Origin: Symsagittifera roscoffensis
Lineage: Eukaryota; Xenacoelomorpha; Acoela; Convolutidae
NCBI RefSeq assembly: GCF_963678635.1
Contig: NC_087063.1
Span: 54,577,074 to 54,641,073, forward strand
Direction: 5' to 3'
Length of the DNA stretch: 64,000 nt
Both the position numbers and the translations under genes were made by a program. The notes below the pieces were generated by a model. The model was not told where the DNA came from. It did no database searches and saw nothing but the letters and a program-made list of their open reading frames with translations. Position 1 is the first letter of the stretch; each line of letters opens with the position of its first letter. Below are positions 10,868 through 21,152 of this stretch, one piece after another.

Positions 10868-10882
10868 CACCCAGGAGCGCCA
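10868..10882 (-). promoter_or_regulatory. Candidate primer-binding site of element A
   Basis: On the minus strand this is TGGCGCTCCTGGGTG, identical to 48,487-48,501 in element B. In both copies it follows a TGTTACAT...TTTTTA stretch about a dozen bases long. TGG at the start would pair with the CCA end of a tRNA, and the next C implies a G73 discriminator. The leaders and LTRs around it are otherwise unlike, so conservation of these 15 bases points to function. The priming tRNA was not identified. Confidence 0.6.
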
Positions 10883-11939
10883 TAAAAACACTATGTAACA
10901 GTCGCCTACTTCGATCACATATGAGGCTTAAGAAAAATAGGCCCTATAACCATTGGCTCAAGAGTCAGCGACACTATCTCTTGTGTTTTTCTACCTCAAA
11001 ACCGTTCGGAGCCAATTCAGTTCACTTGCGACATGAGACTAGAACCCGTTACAGCTTAAAGGCCACTACCAAAATACCTCCCCCCACTCTAAAAAAAACG
11101 TCCCCATACTTAGGTCTCAAAACACTCAAAATACGCGAACGCCGTTAAAAACAGGTTCGGAACAATCCGTTAAGTTACTTTTTATTGGACAGTGGAACTT
11201 TGATCCATTTCAGATGGATCAACATAAAACTCGCCTTACCTCAACAAACTTATCACAAAATGCACTCGGGAAAAATAAATTAGGTACTTACATAGCAGCA
11301 TACTTGAGAATCAGAGTAATTAAGCTAATTAAAAACTCTAGCATAAATACGATTGAATATAACTTGAGAAGTTTTCTATCAATGAGTTCCAATCGAAGGA
11401 AATGAGTTTTAACTTGAGAATATAGTTTTGGGTCTGAACCATTGCGAGACTTCAGTTGTCTACCTTTCCATTGAAGGTTCACTCTGGTTCAGCTGAATTT
11501 CGATCTTCTTTCGTAATCTCTCTGTCTCCTATATCAAGATAGGACAGCTCTACTCTCGTGTTTTTTATTATAGCAATTTCTGTCACTTTCCCGCAATTGC
11601 GATTCGGTCGTTCTGATTTTATTTTTGATATTTTCAGTTGTCGCGAGAAAACTGAGCATGACTGGCTCAATTCGAATATTTGAAAGATTAAACTTCATCC
11701 CAAAACCACTTATTTCGTATTCCTCAATGTCAAACTTCCAGATATGACCGACTGGCACACGAAAACAACACAACGGACAAATTTTTGTGAAAACACAGCG
11801 ATATTGACGACTGAAATTACAATAGAAGCTGTTCGAATTGTAACGATTGTAGCTGTACAATCGTAACCGAAGATTTCCCGAGAACTCAGAAGGGTATTGG
11901 GACGATTTTATCAGCCTTCCGGAAGGACGATAAGACCGC
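10883..11939. other. Probable U5/LTR side of element A, no gene
   Basis: This sequence lies directly outside the element A primer-binding candidate, where its 5' LTR (minus orientation) should be. It ends TGTTACA like the element B LTR but is otherwise unlike it. I could not place the outer LTR border. Short ORFs here lack any family signature. Confidence 0.35.
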
Positions 11940-12408
11940 TCTTTGTTCGGATTCCAGAATTCGGGAGGGTCACTGAGAGGAAACTGTAATTACATTTCAA
12001 CAACTTTTAGCTTCCTTGAATGTCCTGAGTTGAATTTAAATAAACCGAATTCATTTGCAGAGTATGAGAAGCTAGGAGTTGAGGGAAAGGGTTCATCCAT
12101 CTCCGATGCGATTGATGATTTTTATCTACTGAACAAAAACAAAATTAATATAATAAATAACTAGTAGCCCTGAGACCCAACCATGAGTTCACTATTTTTG
12201 CATGTAACTAAATTAATTTGAGTGTTCTGACCGAAGCCCAAAACAGTATCGATTTTTTCGACCCGAAATTAAAAGGACTACACAAAGAACTGGCTTTAGC
12301 AGAGACGGTTAAAAGCCTGTAGAGCTGAGTTTAGACGCTAGCCAGTCGTTTTACATTCCACTTTTTTATTTTCCGTCAATATTTAGTTCCGGGCGAATGT
12401 TACATCCA
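11940..12408 (+). mobile_element. LTR fragment (solo), same family as the element B LTR
   Basis: About 470 bases align with 47,985-48,474 (shared blocks include GAAGCTAGGAGTTG, GAGACGGT, GACGCTAGCCAGTCGT and GGGCGAATGTTACA). The match ends exactly at TGTTACA. There the sequence here continues into LINE DNA (TCCATAAGGTTG, also at 17,966), while at 48 kb it continues into the element B internal region. That places the LTR 3' end at TTACA, the expected CA terminus. No internal region follows, so this is a solo or truncated LTR. Confidence 0.7.
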
Positions 12409-13738
12409 TAAGGTTGTTTGTATTTCAAGCAAGTTATAACATTGATTACTTCCAAAAACGAGCAGACGAATAGGTACATTGATTGACTTGCTATATCAAT
12501 TTGTTACATAGGAATAACAACTTATTTATTTTCCTAGCCTGTTTGGTGCCAGCAACTGAAAATTACTCATTAAAACGGCGAATTATTGAGAGAGAGTCAG
12601 ACAAATTTCTCTCATCTAATTTAAGCAATGTGACTTTTGTGATTTTAAAATTTTTATCTTGTATTTATTTTTTAACCTTATACAGTTGTCTCCAATTCCC
12701 AAAACATTTACTAAACTTTAAAATAATTTTTTTTTCCTGCTTGCTTTCTTCTTTTCTACTTTCCGACGTTCAGTAGGGAATTTTTATTTTTGCCCGTGTT
12801 TCCTTTTTCTAATTTTCAAAATTTGTATATTTGTTTTCTTTCAAAGTTCGAGTTTTTGAATTTTTAATGAAACCACGGTGCATTATTCTTGTTTCTAGTA
12901 ATCCATTCTCGTATGGGAGAAACACGTTTAAAGATTTCTGAAGGTATTGATTAAAAATAGGTTTGGCAGTAATGACGCTTACATCATTGATTAGCTTAGA
13001 TTTTTTTTTAAACAAGCAAGAATTTGACTTTTTTCTGTTAAGAAAGACATATCACGGTAAAAAAATCCGATGAATGATTTTTCACACACAAAAAAAGCTT
13101 TGAGATTGCTGGATTGTGGTCGGAAAAGTATTCATTTTCTTTTACTTCAATGATATATTTTTCCAAATTTCGTATTATAAAGTAATCTGAACATGTTTCT
13201 GAAGAATCACTGATTCGAGTTGCAGACTTAACAAATTGTTTAGAACCACTGGTTGTTTTTGAAACTAGGTAGAATTGCTGTAAATTGTTACAAACATTAA
13301 TTAAAGTATCGATTTTCAAATCTCCAGTTACGATTATTAGTAAATTAAATCAAGAAAGATTCTCTGGTTTTCTTATCAAGCTCATCGACTAACTGATATT
13401 TTATTGGAGTGTGGCGGAATATATGCTCACGCAATTATCAAAACATTTTCAACAACTCAACAAGTATTAAGATGGATTCTAGCAAACCACCATCAATTTG
13501 TTCAATTAAGTTGATTCTTTGCCAAGTTGTGTCATAGTTCCATCATTCTTTTTACTATAGTATTCGTGATAACGGTGTGAAAACTTTTGATTCTATACAT
13601 AATCAGATCAAAATTTTCATTTAGCCAAGTTTATGTTTTAATATACTTTGTTATACTAATATGATATACGTCTCTAACTATACTAATAGGAGATTCAAGA
13701 CTACTATGAAGTGCTTGTAACTATTCGTGATGCTTTTC
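12409..13738 (-). mobile_element. LINE copy a: degraded, endonuclease part
   Basis: Matches 17,960-19,290 throughout (for example TTGATTGACTTGCTATATCAATTTG). On the minus strand the frame 13,038-13,319 reads SATRISDSSETCSDYFIIRN followed by SDHNPAI, the end of an apurinic-type LINE endonuclease (SDH motif). The right edge at 13,738 is sharp: the other two copies continue AAAGGAG.GTACAT there and this one does not. The reverse transcriptase is missing because the copy stops at the LTR fragment. Confidence 0.75.
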
Positions 13739-13982
13739 TAATAATTTTTTCAGGGTTTTCCGTTTTTCCCGCTAACATAATTAATTGCTCATTGACATCG
13801 ACAGCTCTTTCCAACGCAATTTCACATTTAAAAACAGCATTATCAATTTTTGTGGTGCGACTATTATTCTCAAGGTACTCAAGTAATAATGAGTGAACTT
13901 TAAGCAGCTCATTTTCTAGATTTTGACGGGTTTCAATTAATTTGCGTATCTTATTTTGAAATTTTTCGTCCATGTTTTTCAC
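13739..13982 (-). other. Unrecognised 80-codon open frame beside the LINE
   Basis: A minus-strand frame starting MKNMDEKFQNKIRKLIETRQN. It is helical and charged, with possible coiled-coil spacing, and its last residues run into the LINE. It could be an exon piece or chance. No family recognised. Confidence 0.2.
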
Positions 13983-14767
13983 AAATTGAAAATATTCTAC
14001 GGATGCTCACTTATAGAAAACAATCATTAAAATGAGATACTGTTTTGGTACGTAATTAAATTTGCATTAATAAATCAACATTAGTTTACAAGATGGGGGA
14101 ACTTGACGTCTCAAAGCTTCTACCTGAAGCCTATTTTTTATTGCTTTCCGAGCTTTGAGGGGTAAGCGGTTCCGCTTCTTACGTGTCTTAAGGATGTTAA
14201 GATTAGCGCTATAACGCCTTAGAAGGAGGAGAGTCTTTAACTCACGAGAAGGAGGCTGGTGAAGCTCTTTTTACTTCTCAATTAGTACCTGATCCTTAGC
14301 CTTACGCTTAGAGATAAAGTCTTTAACGACGTTCAGAACGAGAATACCTGTTGAACCTAAACTTTCATCTATATTCTCGGTTCCGTTCTGTCTACAGTAT
14401 ACGATCGCACAAATGTTTGTCTTATACCTCTAACAAATTGACAAGTTGCTCACTACTCAGCTTGCAGTTATTGTTACTGCGGTGCCTACTTATCGAGTTA
14501 TTAATGGCGTCGTGTCAAATTACAAGGTCTTTACGGTGCGACAAGTAGTGATGAAGGTAGTACTGTATTGTTTTCTGAGAGTCCCTAGCGTTAAAGTTCA
14601 AACTTAAACCTGGCTTCGTAAAGCAAGTATCTTTGACGCACTTCTGGGACGGAGCGGGAAGTTTTCGGAGCGCGTGATCCAAAGAAGTAGCTCCTAGAAT
14701 GAATACCATAAACTTGGGGGACCTATGCGACGGCTCCGTTACGTTTAAGTACCAATGGGGTTGGAAA
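13983..14767. other. Intergenic, no supported gene
   Basis: Base composition rises near 14,090-14,700 compared with the surrounding AT-rich DNA. A 104-codon minus frame (14,515-14,829) crosses into the stem-loop repeat and has no family signature. Nothing else seen. Confidence 0.4.
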
Positions 14768-14844
14768 ATTAAGTAGGTCGGTTGAACTCCAACAACACAC
14801 GGAGTAAACCTGAGGATGAAAAAATTCAACTTAACTCACTTAAT
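14768..14844. repeat. Stem-loop repeat, copy 1
   Basis: Outer stem ATTAAGT/ACTTAAT, middle stem GTTGAA/TTCAAC and inner hairpin CTCC-AACAACACAC-GGAG. The loop and the following AAACCTGAGGATGAAAAAA are shared with copy 2 at 14,967-15,045, while the stem bases differ in a pairing-preserving way. Transcription and strand are unknown. Confidence 0.6.
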
Positions 14845-14966
14845 ATCACCGCACCTGACCACTTAACTTTACTGTCACACAACGAAACCAATAATCGGAC
14901 AGGCTGAAACGGCTTTGTTTTACTCGAAGCGAACTGGTTTTCAGTTTCACCAATGGTGGGTGGGGG

Positions 14967-15045
14967 ATCAGGCAAATTGGTTAAGTTCCAACAACACACG
15001 CGGAAGAAACCTGAGGATGAAAAAACTCAACTTAATTTGCCTGAT
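14967..15045. repeat. Stem-loop repeat, copy 2
   Basis: Outer stem ATCAGGCAAATT/AATTTGCCTGAT (12 perfect pairs) and inner hairpin TTCC-AACAACACACGC-GGAA. The same CCTGAGGATGAAAAAA follows the hairpin as in copy 1. The block CAGACCACTTAAC after the stem is shared too. It is 199 bases from copy 1 in the same orientation. Confidence 0.6.
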
Positions 15046-16355
15046 ATTTCGATACCAGACCACTTAACATAAGGTTGGTGTCATCTTAGAGCACAGTTTC
15101 GCAGAATTCTGGAGACGTTTTGAGGATTTTTTGGCAATTTTTTACTTTTTTCAGCAGGTTCGAGTCAAAAACCAATCCAAAAAAAACTAGTGCAGTATCT
15201 CTTGTCTATTTTCAAATTTCACGGATTAATATTCCGTTCACAAATATCCAAAAAAATTTTGGTATCGAGAAAAAATTTCACATCAGTTTGTCTATGTACC
15301 GACTGTAAGATATTTCAGTTCAACGGAACTGTCAAAAAATTTTGGGTTATGAGAAAAATGACCGGATGCTAGCTTGCGCGAAAAACTCAACCATATAGGA
15401 CATCGTATCAAAATTTTATAGCACAAAAGGAGTTTTAAAAATTGTCGAGTCTTACAGTTTATGTAGATTTAGGAGATTGGCGGCACCGGTTGAGGGTTGT
15501 CACAAACCAGGGGCAGAACACCACACCTGTTAAAAGGCCTCTACCCCTCGTCCACCACGACGCGAGTTGTTCTGTTCGAAAATTATTCGGCCTGTTTTTG
15601 CGTGGTTACTTTGCCAATTGACCACAACACGTCGTTTGGTTACGGCAGCACGCCCACGAATATGTCGTCGATTGGGTGGTATCGGGAGTTGCGAGTTGTA
15701 GGGCATTGACCAGATGAGCTGAGAGGTGAGGGGTATCGGTGGTCAAGCAGATCAGATGCTGATGTAGACTTTGACTGACTGCCGTTTGCAAAACCTTCAT
15801 GTAGGACTCGATTCTCTGTTCAGCATATTCTAATGTAAATCAATTTCAAATCAACTACTCGTTTAGCAATTCAATTACAGTTTAGAGATGATGCAGAGCT
15901 GAGTGGTTCCGTCAATGCTGGGTACTTTTCAAATATTTAAGCCTGTATTTGGGATGCGTTTCTGACTCTTCACTTCCACTTTCCAGTCCCCTCTATAGAT
16001 AGATGAAATCGGACTCAGGAACGCAAGATGTCGGTACAATCGTGTCCCTTGTGGGGTGCCAAAACGTGCGCTCAATCTCCGTAAATCAACAAAAATGAAG
16101 GTTCCAGAAGTTTAAATTAATGAGAGCATTTTTCCGCAAAAACTCATCAAAATATCTATCGAGCATAAATATCGTTTTTCTTCAATCATCAACTTGTTTC
16201 GGTACAAATCGGCGCAAGCTAGCCACAAGAACCGGTCGGTCATGTTCTTGTGACAAATTGCTCTTTTTGGCGGTCACTCTAATTAAGGCTGAACTGAATT
16301 AGAACCAAAAAACAGTTAAAATAGGATATAACCACAGTTTTTCGTATATTAATAC
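15046..16355. other. Intergenic, no supported gene
   Basis: Non-coding by inspection. The stretch 15,500-15,800 is GC-richer, with small overlapping frames on both strands and no recognisable product. Confidence 0.4.
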
Positions 16356-16434
16356 ATGGGCAGGTGGGGGACTCGAACCTACGTCAACTGTTATGTTAAG
16401 TTACTTTGTCTTAGTCCGCTTGGCCAACTGTGCT
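16356..16434 (-). repeat. tRNA-like sequence (probable SINE head or tRNA relic)
   Basis: The minus strand has an A-box-like GTTGGCCAAGCGGACTAAG and a B-box-like GTAGGTTCGAGTCCC about 40 bases apart, with an extra-arm-sized gap as in class II (Leu/Ser) tRNAs. The 5' and 3' ends (AGCACA and CTGCCC) do not pair as an acceptor stem, so a working tRNA gene is unlikely. Confidence 0.5.
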
Positions 16435-16499
16435 TATTTTATATGCATCTATGCTCTTGTTTTATATGCATCTATACTCTACATTTGCGTTGCAACACA

Positions 16500-17040
16500 T
16501 AATGAGATCAAAATTTTCATTTAACCAAGTTTATGTTTTAATATACTTTGTTATATTAATATGATCGATCTCTCTAACTATACTAATAGGAGATTCAAGA
16601 CTACTATGAAGTGCTCGTAAATATTCGTGATGCTTTTTAAAGGAGCGTACATCAGACAGTAAAACACTAACATCAGCATATCAGATTTTTCGTTGTTTTA
16701 GCTTAGGTTTTCGGCAATATTGATGATTTCTTAAATCGTTTTTCTAAAAACACTTTATAACAACATTGTAAGTGTAGTCTAGCAGCTCTCGTCCCTCAAT
16801 AGTTGGTCAATTTTTTTGGTCAATTTTGTTGGTCAATTTTGTTGGTCGATAGTTGGTCAATTTTGTTATTCCGCTGATTTCCTTCACACTGAAAAAAGAG
16901 TTTATCACGCATCCAGACGTGTTCCCAAAACAGGGATCGTTTCTCTTCAAGCTGAAAAAATTAAGCCGTGGTCGACTAAAGTCTTCGAGCACTCGTACAT
17001 AATTCAGCTGTTGATTTGGTCTCAAAAATTTGTTTTTTTT
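16500..17040 (-). mobile_element. LINE copy c: 5' fragment
   Basis: Aligns with 19,140-19,650 and its start with 13,600-13,738. The minus frame 16,807-17,025 (RVLEDFSRPRLNFFSLKRNDPC) matches the 19,389-19,634 frame (RVFEDLSRPRLNFFNLMRNDPC). It contains a local GGTCAATTTTGTT triplication at 16,803-16,868. No catalytic domain is present. Confidence 0.65.
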
Positions 17041-17136
17041 TTCGTATACGGGTGATTTCGCAGTCCTTCTCGCAAAGTTGACAATTATTAGCCTACTCTG
17101 GGTGCCGCGCCATGGGTGCCGATGCGAATTAGATAC

Positions 17137-19660
17137 AACTTTTATTTATCAATTTGCATCATTTTGTCTTGCTAAGTCAATCACTCTAGTTAGTTTCTTA
17201 TTAAGAACTTATTAAAGTAGTTTTCTCTGAGTTTCAAATAATTTATTTAGGCGAAGCCAGGATGAAATATTTGTCAAATCTAGTTGAAAGTCTTCAAAAT
17301 TTGAAGTATAACACAATATAGCTCTATCGTCAGCGAAAATAAACACATTTTTTTTGAAAGTGCATGCTGCTTATCATTTAAATAAACCAGAAAAAGAAGA
17401 GGGCCTAAAACAGAGCCTTGATATTCACCTGTAATGATTGGTGGTCAATCACAGAAACAGTTATTCGCATTCACACATCGAGATCTGTTAGACAAATTAC
17501 TTTTAACTCATCTGTACCAATTTCCACGTACTCTTTAGCACTCGAGCTTCCTCAAGAGAAATGAGTGATCAAATGTATCATAAGCCTTTTTTAAATCAAC
17601 AAAAAGACTACAATTTATGTTCTTACCGACGGATTCGTTCTGTTACTTCTGCTATATTTCGACCGTTGTAAGCTTCTCTCGAAAACCAAATTGAGTGTAA
17701 TACAAAGTTTTTCAAGGTAATTGCACAAGTGAGAGTGCATAATCTTTTCAATTACTTTATGCAGCTACTCAACATTGATATTTGGCGATATTTTTCATAC
17801 TTCAATTCTACTATCAGCTTTAAAATTTGGTAGAACTTTTGCTAACTGGAGGTCTTCTGGAAAAATTTTAGTAGAAAATGAAAGATTTGTCTTGAATGTT
17901 AAATAGGATGCTATCACAAAACGACTTTCTCTTTTAAAAAAACATAGTCATTGCATCAACTCCATAAGGTTGTTTGGATTTTAAGCAAGTTATAACATTG
18001 ATTACCTCCAAAATTGAGCAGATGATTAGATACATTGATTGACTTGCTATATCAATTTGATACACTGGATTAACAACTAACTTTCACAAGATTTAGTTTC
18101 TTTGCTAATTTGGTGCAAACAATTGAAAAAAACTCATTAAAACGGTAAGCTTTTGATGGAGAGTCAGACAATGTTCTCTCATCCAATTTAGGTAATTTGA
18201 CTTTTGTGGTTTAAGGACATATACCTTTAATTTCATTTACAACCTTATACAGTTGTCTCCAATTCCCAAAACAATTACTAAACTTAAGGTAAAAAAAAAT
18301 GTTTTTTCCTGTCTGCATTCTTCTTTTCTACTTTCCGATGTTCAGCAGGGAATTTTTTTTTCGTTTTTGTTTCCTTATCTAATTTCCATAATTTGTATAG
18401 TTGATTTCTTTTAAAGGTTGAATTGTTCAATTTTTTTAATGAACATATGGAGCAATATTCTAGTTTCTAGGAAATCATTCCCGTATGGGAAGAAACATGT
18501 TTAAAGATTTCTGAAGGCATTGATTAAATTTAGGGTAGGTAGTAGTAATGTTTACATCATTGATTAGGATAGAAAAGTAATTTTTTAGAACAAGCAGGAA
18601 GTCCTTCATTTGATTTTTTCAGTTAAGAAAGACATATCACGGTAACAATAACCCGATGAACAATTTTTCACACAAAAAAACTTTAAGATTGCCGGATAGC
18701 ATAACTTCAATAGTAGGACTTTCAATATTCGTGTTATAAAATTGTTTATACATTTTTCTGAGGGATCACTGATTCGAGTTGCAGACTTGGTCAATAGTTC
18801 AAAACAATTAGCTATTTTTGAACTTGGTAGGATTGCTGTAAATTGTTACACACATTACTTAGGGTATCGATTTTGAAATCTTCAGTTACGATTATTGGTA
18901 AACTAAATCAAGAAAGTTTCTATAGTTTTATCAAATTCATCGACAAACTGATATTTTATTGAAGCGTGGTAGAATGAATATGCTAACCCAAATATCGAAA
19001 AAATTTCAATATTTTCAACACGTATCAAGATGGATTCTAGCAAACCACCATCAAGTTGTTCAATAAATTGATTCTTTCACCAATTTGCATCATAGTTCCA
19101 CCACCTCTTATACTATAGTATTCGTGATAACGGTGTGAAAATTTCTAATGCTATTCATAATGAGATCGAAATTTTCATTTATTCAAGTTTCTGTTATAAT
19201 ATATTATATTACACTGTTAGGATATACTCCTATAAATATACTACTAGGAGTCTCAAGACTACGAAGAAAAGCTTTTAAGTCTTCGTGATGGTTTTAAAGG
19301 AGTGTACATTAGACAGTAAGACATTAAAAATAGCATATATAATATTTCGTTGTTGTAGTTTAGGTTTTTGGCAATATTGATGATTTTTTTAATTTTTTTT
19401 CTCAAAACACCTTACAACATTACTGTAAATGTAATCTAGCAGCTTTCTCCCCTCGAATATTTGGTAATTTTTATTAATCTGTTGATTTCCTTCACACTGA
19501 AAGAAAATAAATCCTTCACGCGTCCAGACGTTCTCAATACAGGGATCGTTTCTCATCAAGTTGAAAAAGTTGAGCCTTGGTCGACTTAAGTCTTCGAACA
19601 CTCGTGCATAAATCAGCTGTTGATTTTCTCTCAATAATATGTTCTTTCGTCAGGTTGATT
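17137..19660 (-). mobile_element. LINE copy b: degraded endonuclease plus reverse transcriptase
   Basis: Read on the minus strand from 19,660: the RVFEDLSRPRLNFF region, then endonuclease remnants (SATRISDPSE at about 18,790), then reverse transcriptase. Around 17,300-17,450 it encodes a degenerate G.PQGS.L.PLLFLVYLND box and a FADDRAIL-type active site. Stops and frameshifts are everywhere. The right part matches LINE copies a and c, the left part the 20,489-20,849 copy. The domain order endonuclease-RT and the PLLFLVYLND box suit the Jockey/CR1/I group; the clade was not resolved. Confidence 0.75.
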
Positions 19661-19868
19661 TCGGCAAATGCATGCTTCTTTCTGTCCACGCTTAAGCTCT
19701 ATGATACAAATATCCGAACTATTTTAACTGAAGTTTGACAATTTGAATAAAATTAATGTGTGCTATTATGATGAAACCGGTATGAATTATAAAACAAACC
19801 GTTATATTTAATTCACATACGCCTAATTGTTGTGATGAACTTATTAAAAAAAATTCAGATAACGGAAA

Positions 19869-20200
19869 ATGGATTCAGACAAGAACCATTCCCCATTGAA
19901 AAAAATGCCCAACTTGAGTTTTCAGGACGAAACCTCTTTTGGTACAGGCAAAAAGGAAGATAGGCCCGATATGAAAAACCCTTCATTATGCTCAGATCGC
20001 CAAATGAGGGATCTGAATCAACTATCATTCAGAAAATTGCTACGACCATCTCAAAACAAATGGAAAGGATTAAAACTGAGGTTAATCAAATGATCCGTAC
20101 AGAAATGAACGAGTCAATAAAGCGTTTAGTCGATGAAGCAATGGCGGATTTCAGAAGTAATATCCAATCTGAGGTGGAAGACTGTCTACGGTTACAATAA
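19869..20200 (+). pseudogene. Exon-like open frame upstream of the ZZ segment, one frameshift
   Basis: It starts with ATG (MDSDKNHSPLKKMPNLS). After about 50 codons the useful frame changes, and the second frame gives a clean amphipathic stretch (ISKQMERIKTEVNQMIRTE onward through SIKRLVDEAMADF) ending CLRLQ and a stop at 20,200. A single-base indel would unite the two. LINE fragments begin directly after it, and a ZZ-finger frame resumes after the LINE. I infer one gene or retrocopy split by LINE insertion. Function beyond possible coiled coil is not recognisable. Confidence 0.4.
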
Positions 20201-20209
20201 AAATTCGAA

Positions 20210-20488
20210 GTCGCCATTCATTTTGGCGCCATTCTGGTCGAATGTCACAGGGGTTGATGAAATGACTATGTTTTTTCAAAAGAAAGTCGTTTTGTGATAG
20301 CATCTTATTTAACATACTTCACAAATTTTTTATTTGCAACTGAATTTGTTCCAGAAAAACTCCAGTTAGCGAAAGTTCTACCAATTTTTAAAGCTGATAG
20401 CAGAATTGAATTAAGAAAAAATTGCAGTTAAGTAATTGGAAAGATTATGCACTCTCGCTTGTGCAATTACCTTGAAGAACTTGAAGTT
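20210..20488 (+). mobile_element. LINE RT fragment, plus strand
   Basis: The plus strand encodes GVDEMTMFFQKK and, after a stop, FVPEKLQLAKVLPIFKADSRIE, the start of a LINE reverse transcriptase (box before NYRPIS). It joins a minus-strand RT fragment of the same family at about 20,489, so the two pieces converge. Confidence 0.7.
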
Positions 20489-20849
20489 TTTTATCAATTT
20501 GCATCAGTTTGTCTTGCTAAGCCAATCACTCTAGTTAGTTTCAATTTAAAAAAAAACTTATTAAGGTAGTTTTCTCTGAGTTTCAAATATTTTATTTAGG
20601 CGAAGCCAGGATGAAATATTTGTCAAATCTAGTTGAAAGTCTTCGAAATTTGAAGTATAACACAATATAGCTCTATCGTCAGCGAAACTAAACACATTTT
20701 TTTTTGAAAGTGCATGATGCTTATCATTTAAATAAACCAGAAAAAGAAGAGGGTCTAAAACAGAGCCTTGAGGTACACCTGTAGTGATTGATGGCCAATC
20801 ATAGAAACAGTTGTTCACATTTACACATTGAGATCTGTTGGACAAATAA
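20489..20849 (-). mobile_element. LINE RT fragment, minus strand
   Basis: The 20,561-20,845 frame reads TTGVPQGSVLDPLLFLVYLND and VFSFADDRAILCY, the RT boxes including the FADD active site. It is nearly identical to 17,137-17,500. The open frame is 94 codons and truncated at both ends. The right border, at GACAAATAACTTT, is where the ZZ-encoding frame begins. Confidence 0.8.
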
Positions 20850-21152
20850 CTTTACAAACCATGGAATCAACAGGGAAGTTGGTACAGATGGGTTATTTCT
20901 CAAAGTAAACCAATTCGTTCGCCTGGAGTTTACGGGGGATTAAGATGTGATGGTTATGGATGCCTAGTTAATAATATCAGCGGAATAAGGTTCAAATGCA
21001 AAGTATGTGATGATTTCTACCTATGTAAAGTATGCATGTCGAAAGGAAAGCACTCTCAGCACGAGTTTTGGAAAACTCAGTTCCTAGTGAGTGACGCTGG
21101 TCAAATCAATATGTTAGACGCATGCAGAGACCCTCCACCACCTTATGAGTGA
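20850..21152 (+). pseudogene. ZZ-type zinc finger segment (gene remnant or terminal exon)
   Basis: An open plus-strand frame of 100 codons without an early ATG, ending TGA at 21,150. It reads GGLRCDGYGC, then ISGIRFKCKVCDDFYLCKVC, then GKHSQHEF. This is the ZZ pattern (C..C, GIR.KC..C.D.DLC..C, H..H) found in p62/sequestosome, dystrophin and HERC2. The first pair is C-x4-C instead of the usual C-x2-C. The protein ends RDPPPPYE, which holds a proline-tyrosine motif of the type bound by WW domains. A LINE abuts its start, so the gene may be broken. Confidence 0.65.

Larger units (their letters stand above)
1..10882 (-). mobile_element. Element A: decayed Ty3/Gypsy-type LTR retrotransposon (partial, minus strand)
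   Basis: Reading the minus strand from 10,882 to 1 gives, in order, a primer-binding-site candidate, a 2.5-kb leader, a coiled-coil ORF1, capsid and zinc knuckles, protease, reverse transcriptase, RNase H, integrase, the integrase C-terminal region and the start of a macro-like ORF4. The order and residues match the open copy on the plus strand at 48-64 kb. Here the frames are broken by frameshifts, an in-frame TGA in integrase, a deletion removing one integrase aspartate and a replacement of reverse-transcriptase motif A. The element continues past base 1, so ORF5 and the 3' LTR are not seen. The order protease-RT-RNase H-integrase is that of Ty3/Gypsy (Metaviridae). I infer the copy cannot move on its own. 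Confidence 0.9.

Noticed and set aside
13704-13982. A 92-codon protein gene
   Set aside because: It runs across a LINE border and has no homology I recognise; kept only as a low-confidence open frame.
14121-14829. GC-richer stretch as a hidden gene
   Set aside because: Frames are short, share no residues with known families and overlap the stem-loop repeat.
20210-20849. Twin-priming inversion of one LINE
   Set aside because: The order and orientation of the two RT pieces do not fit: the 3' side of the minus piece, not its 5' side, faces the inverted piece.
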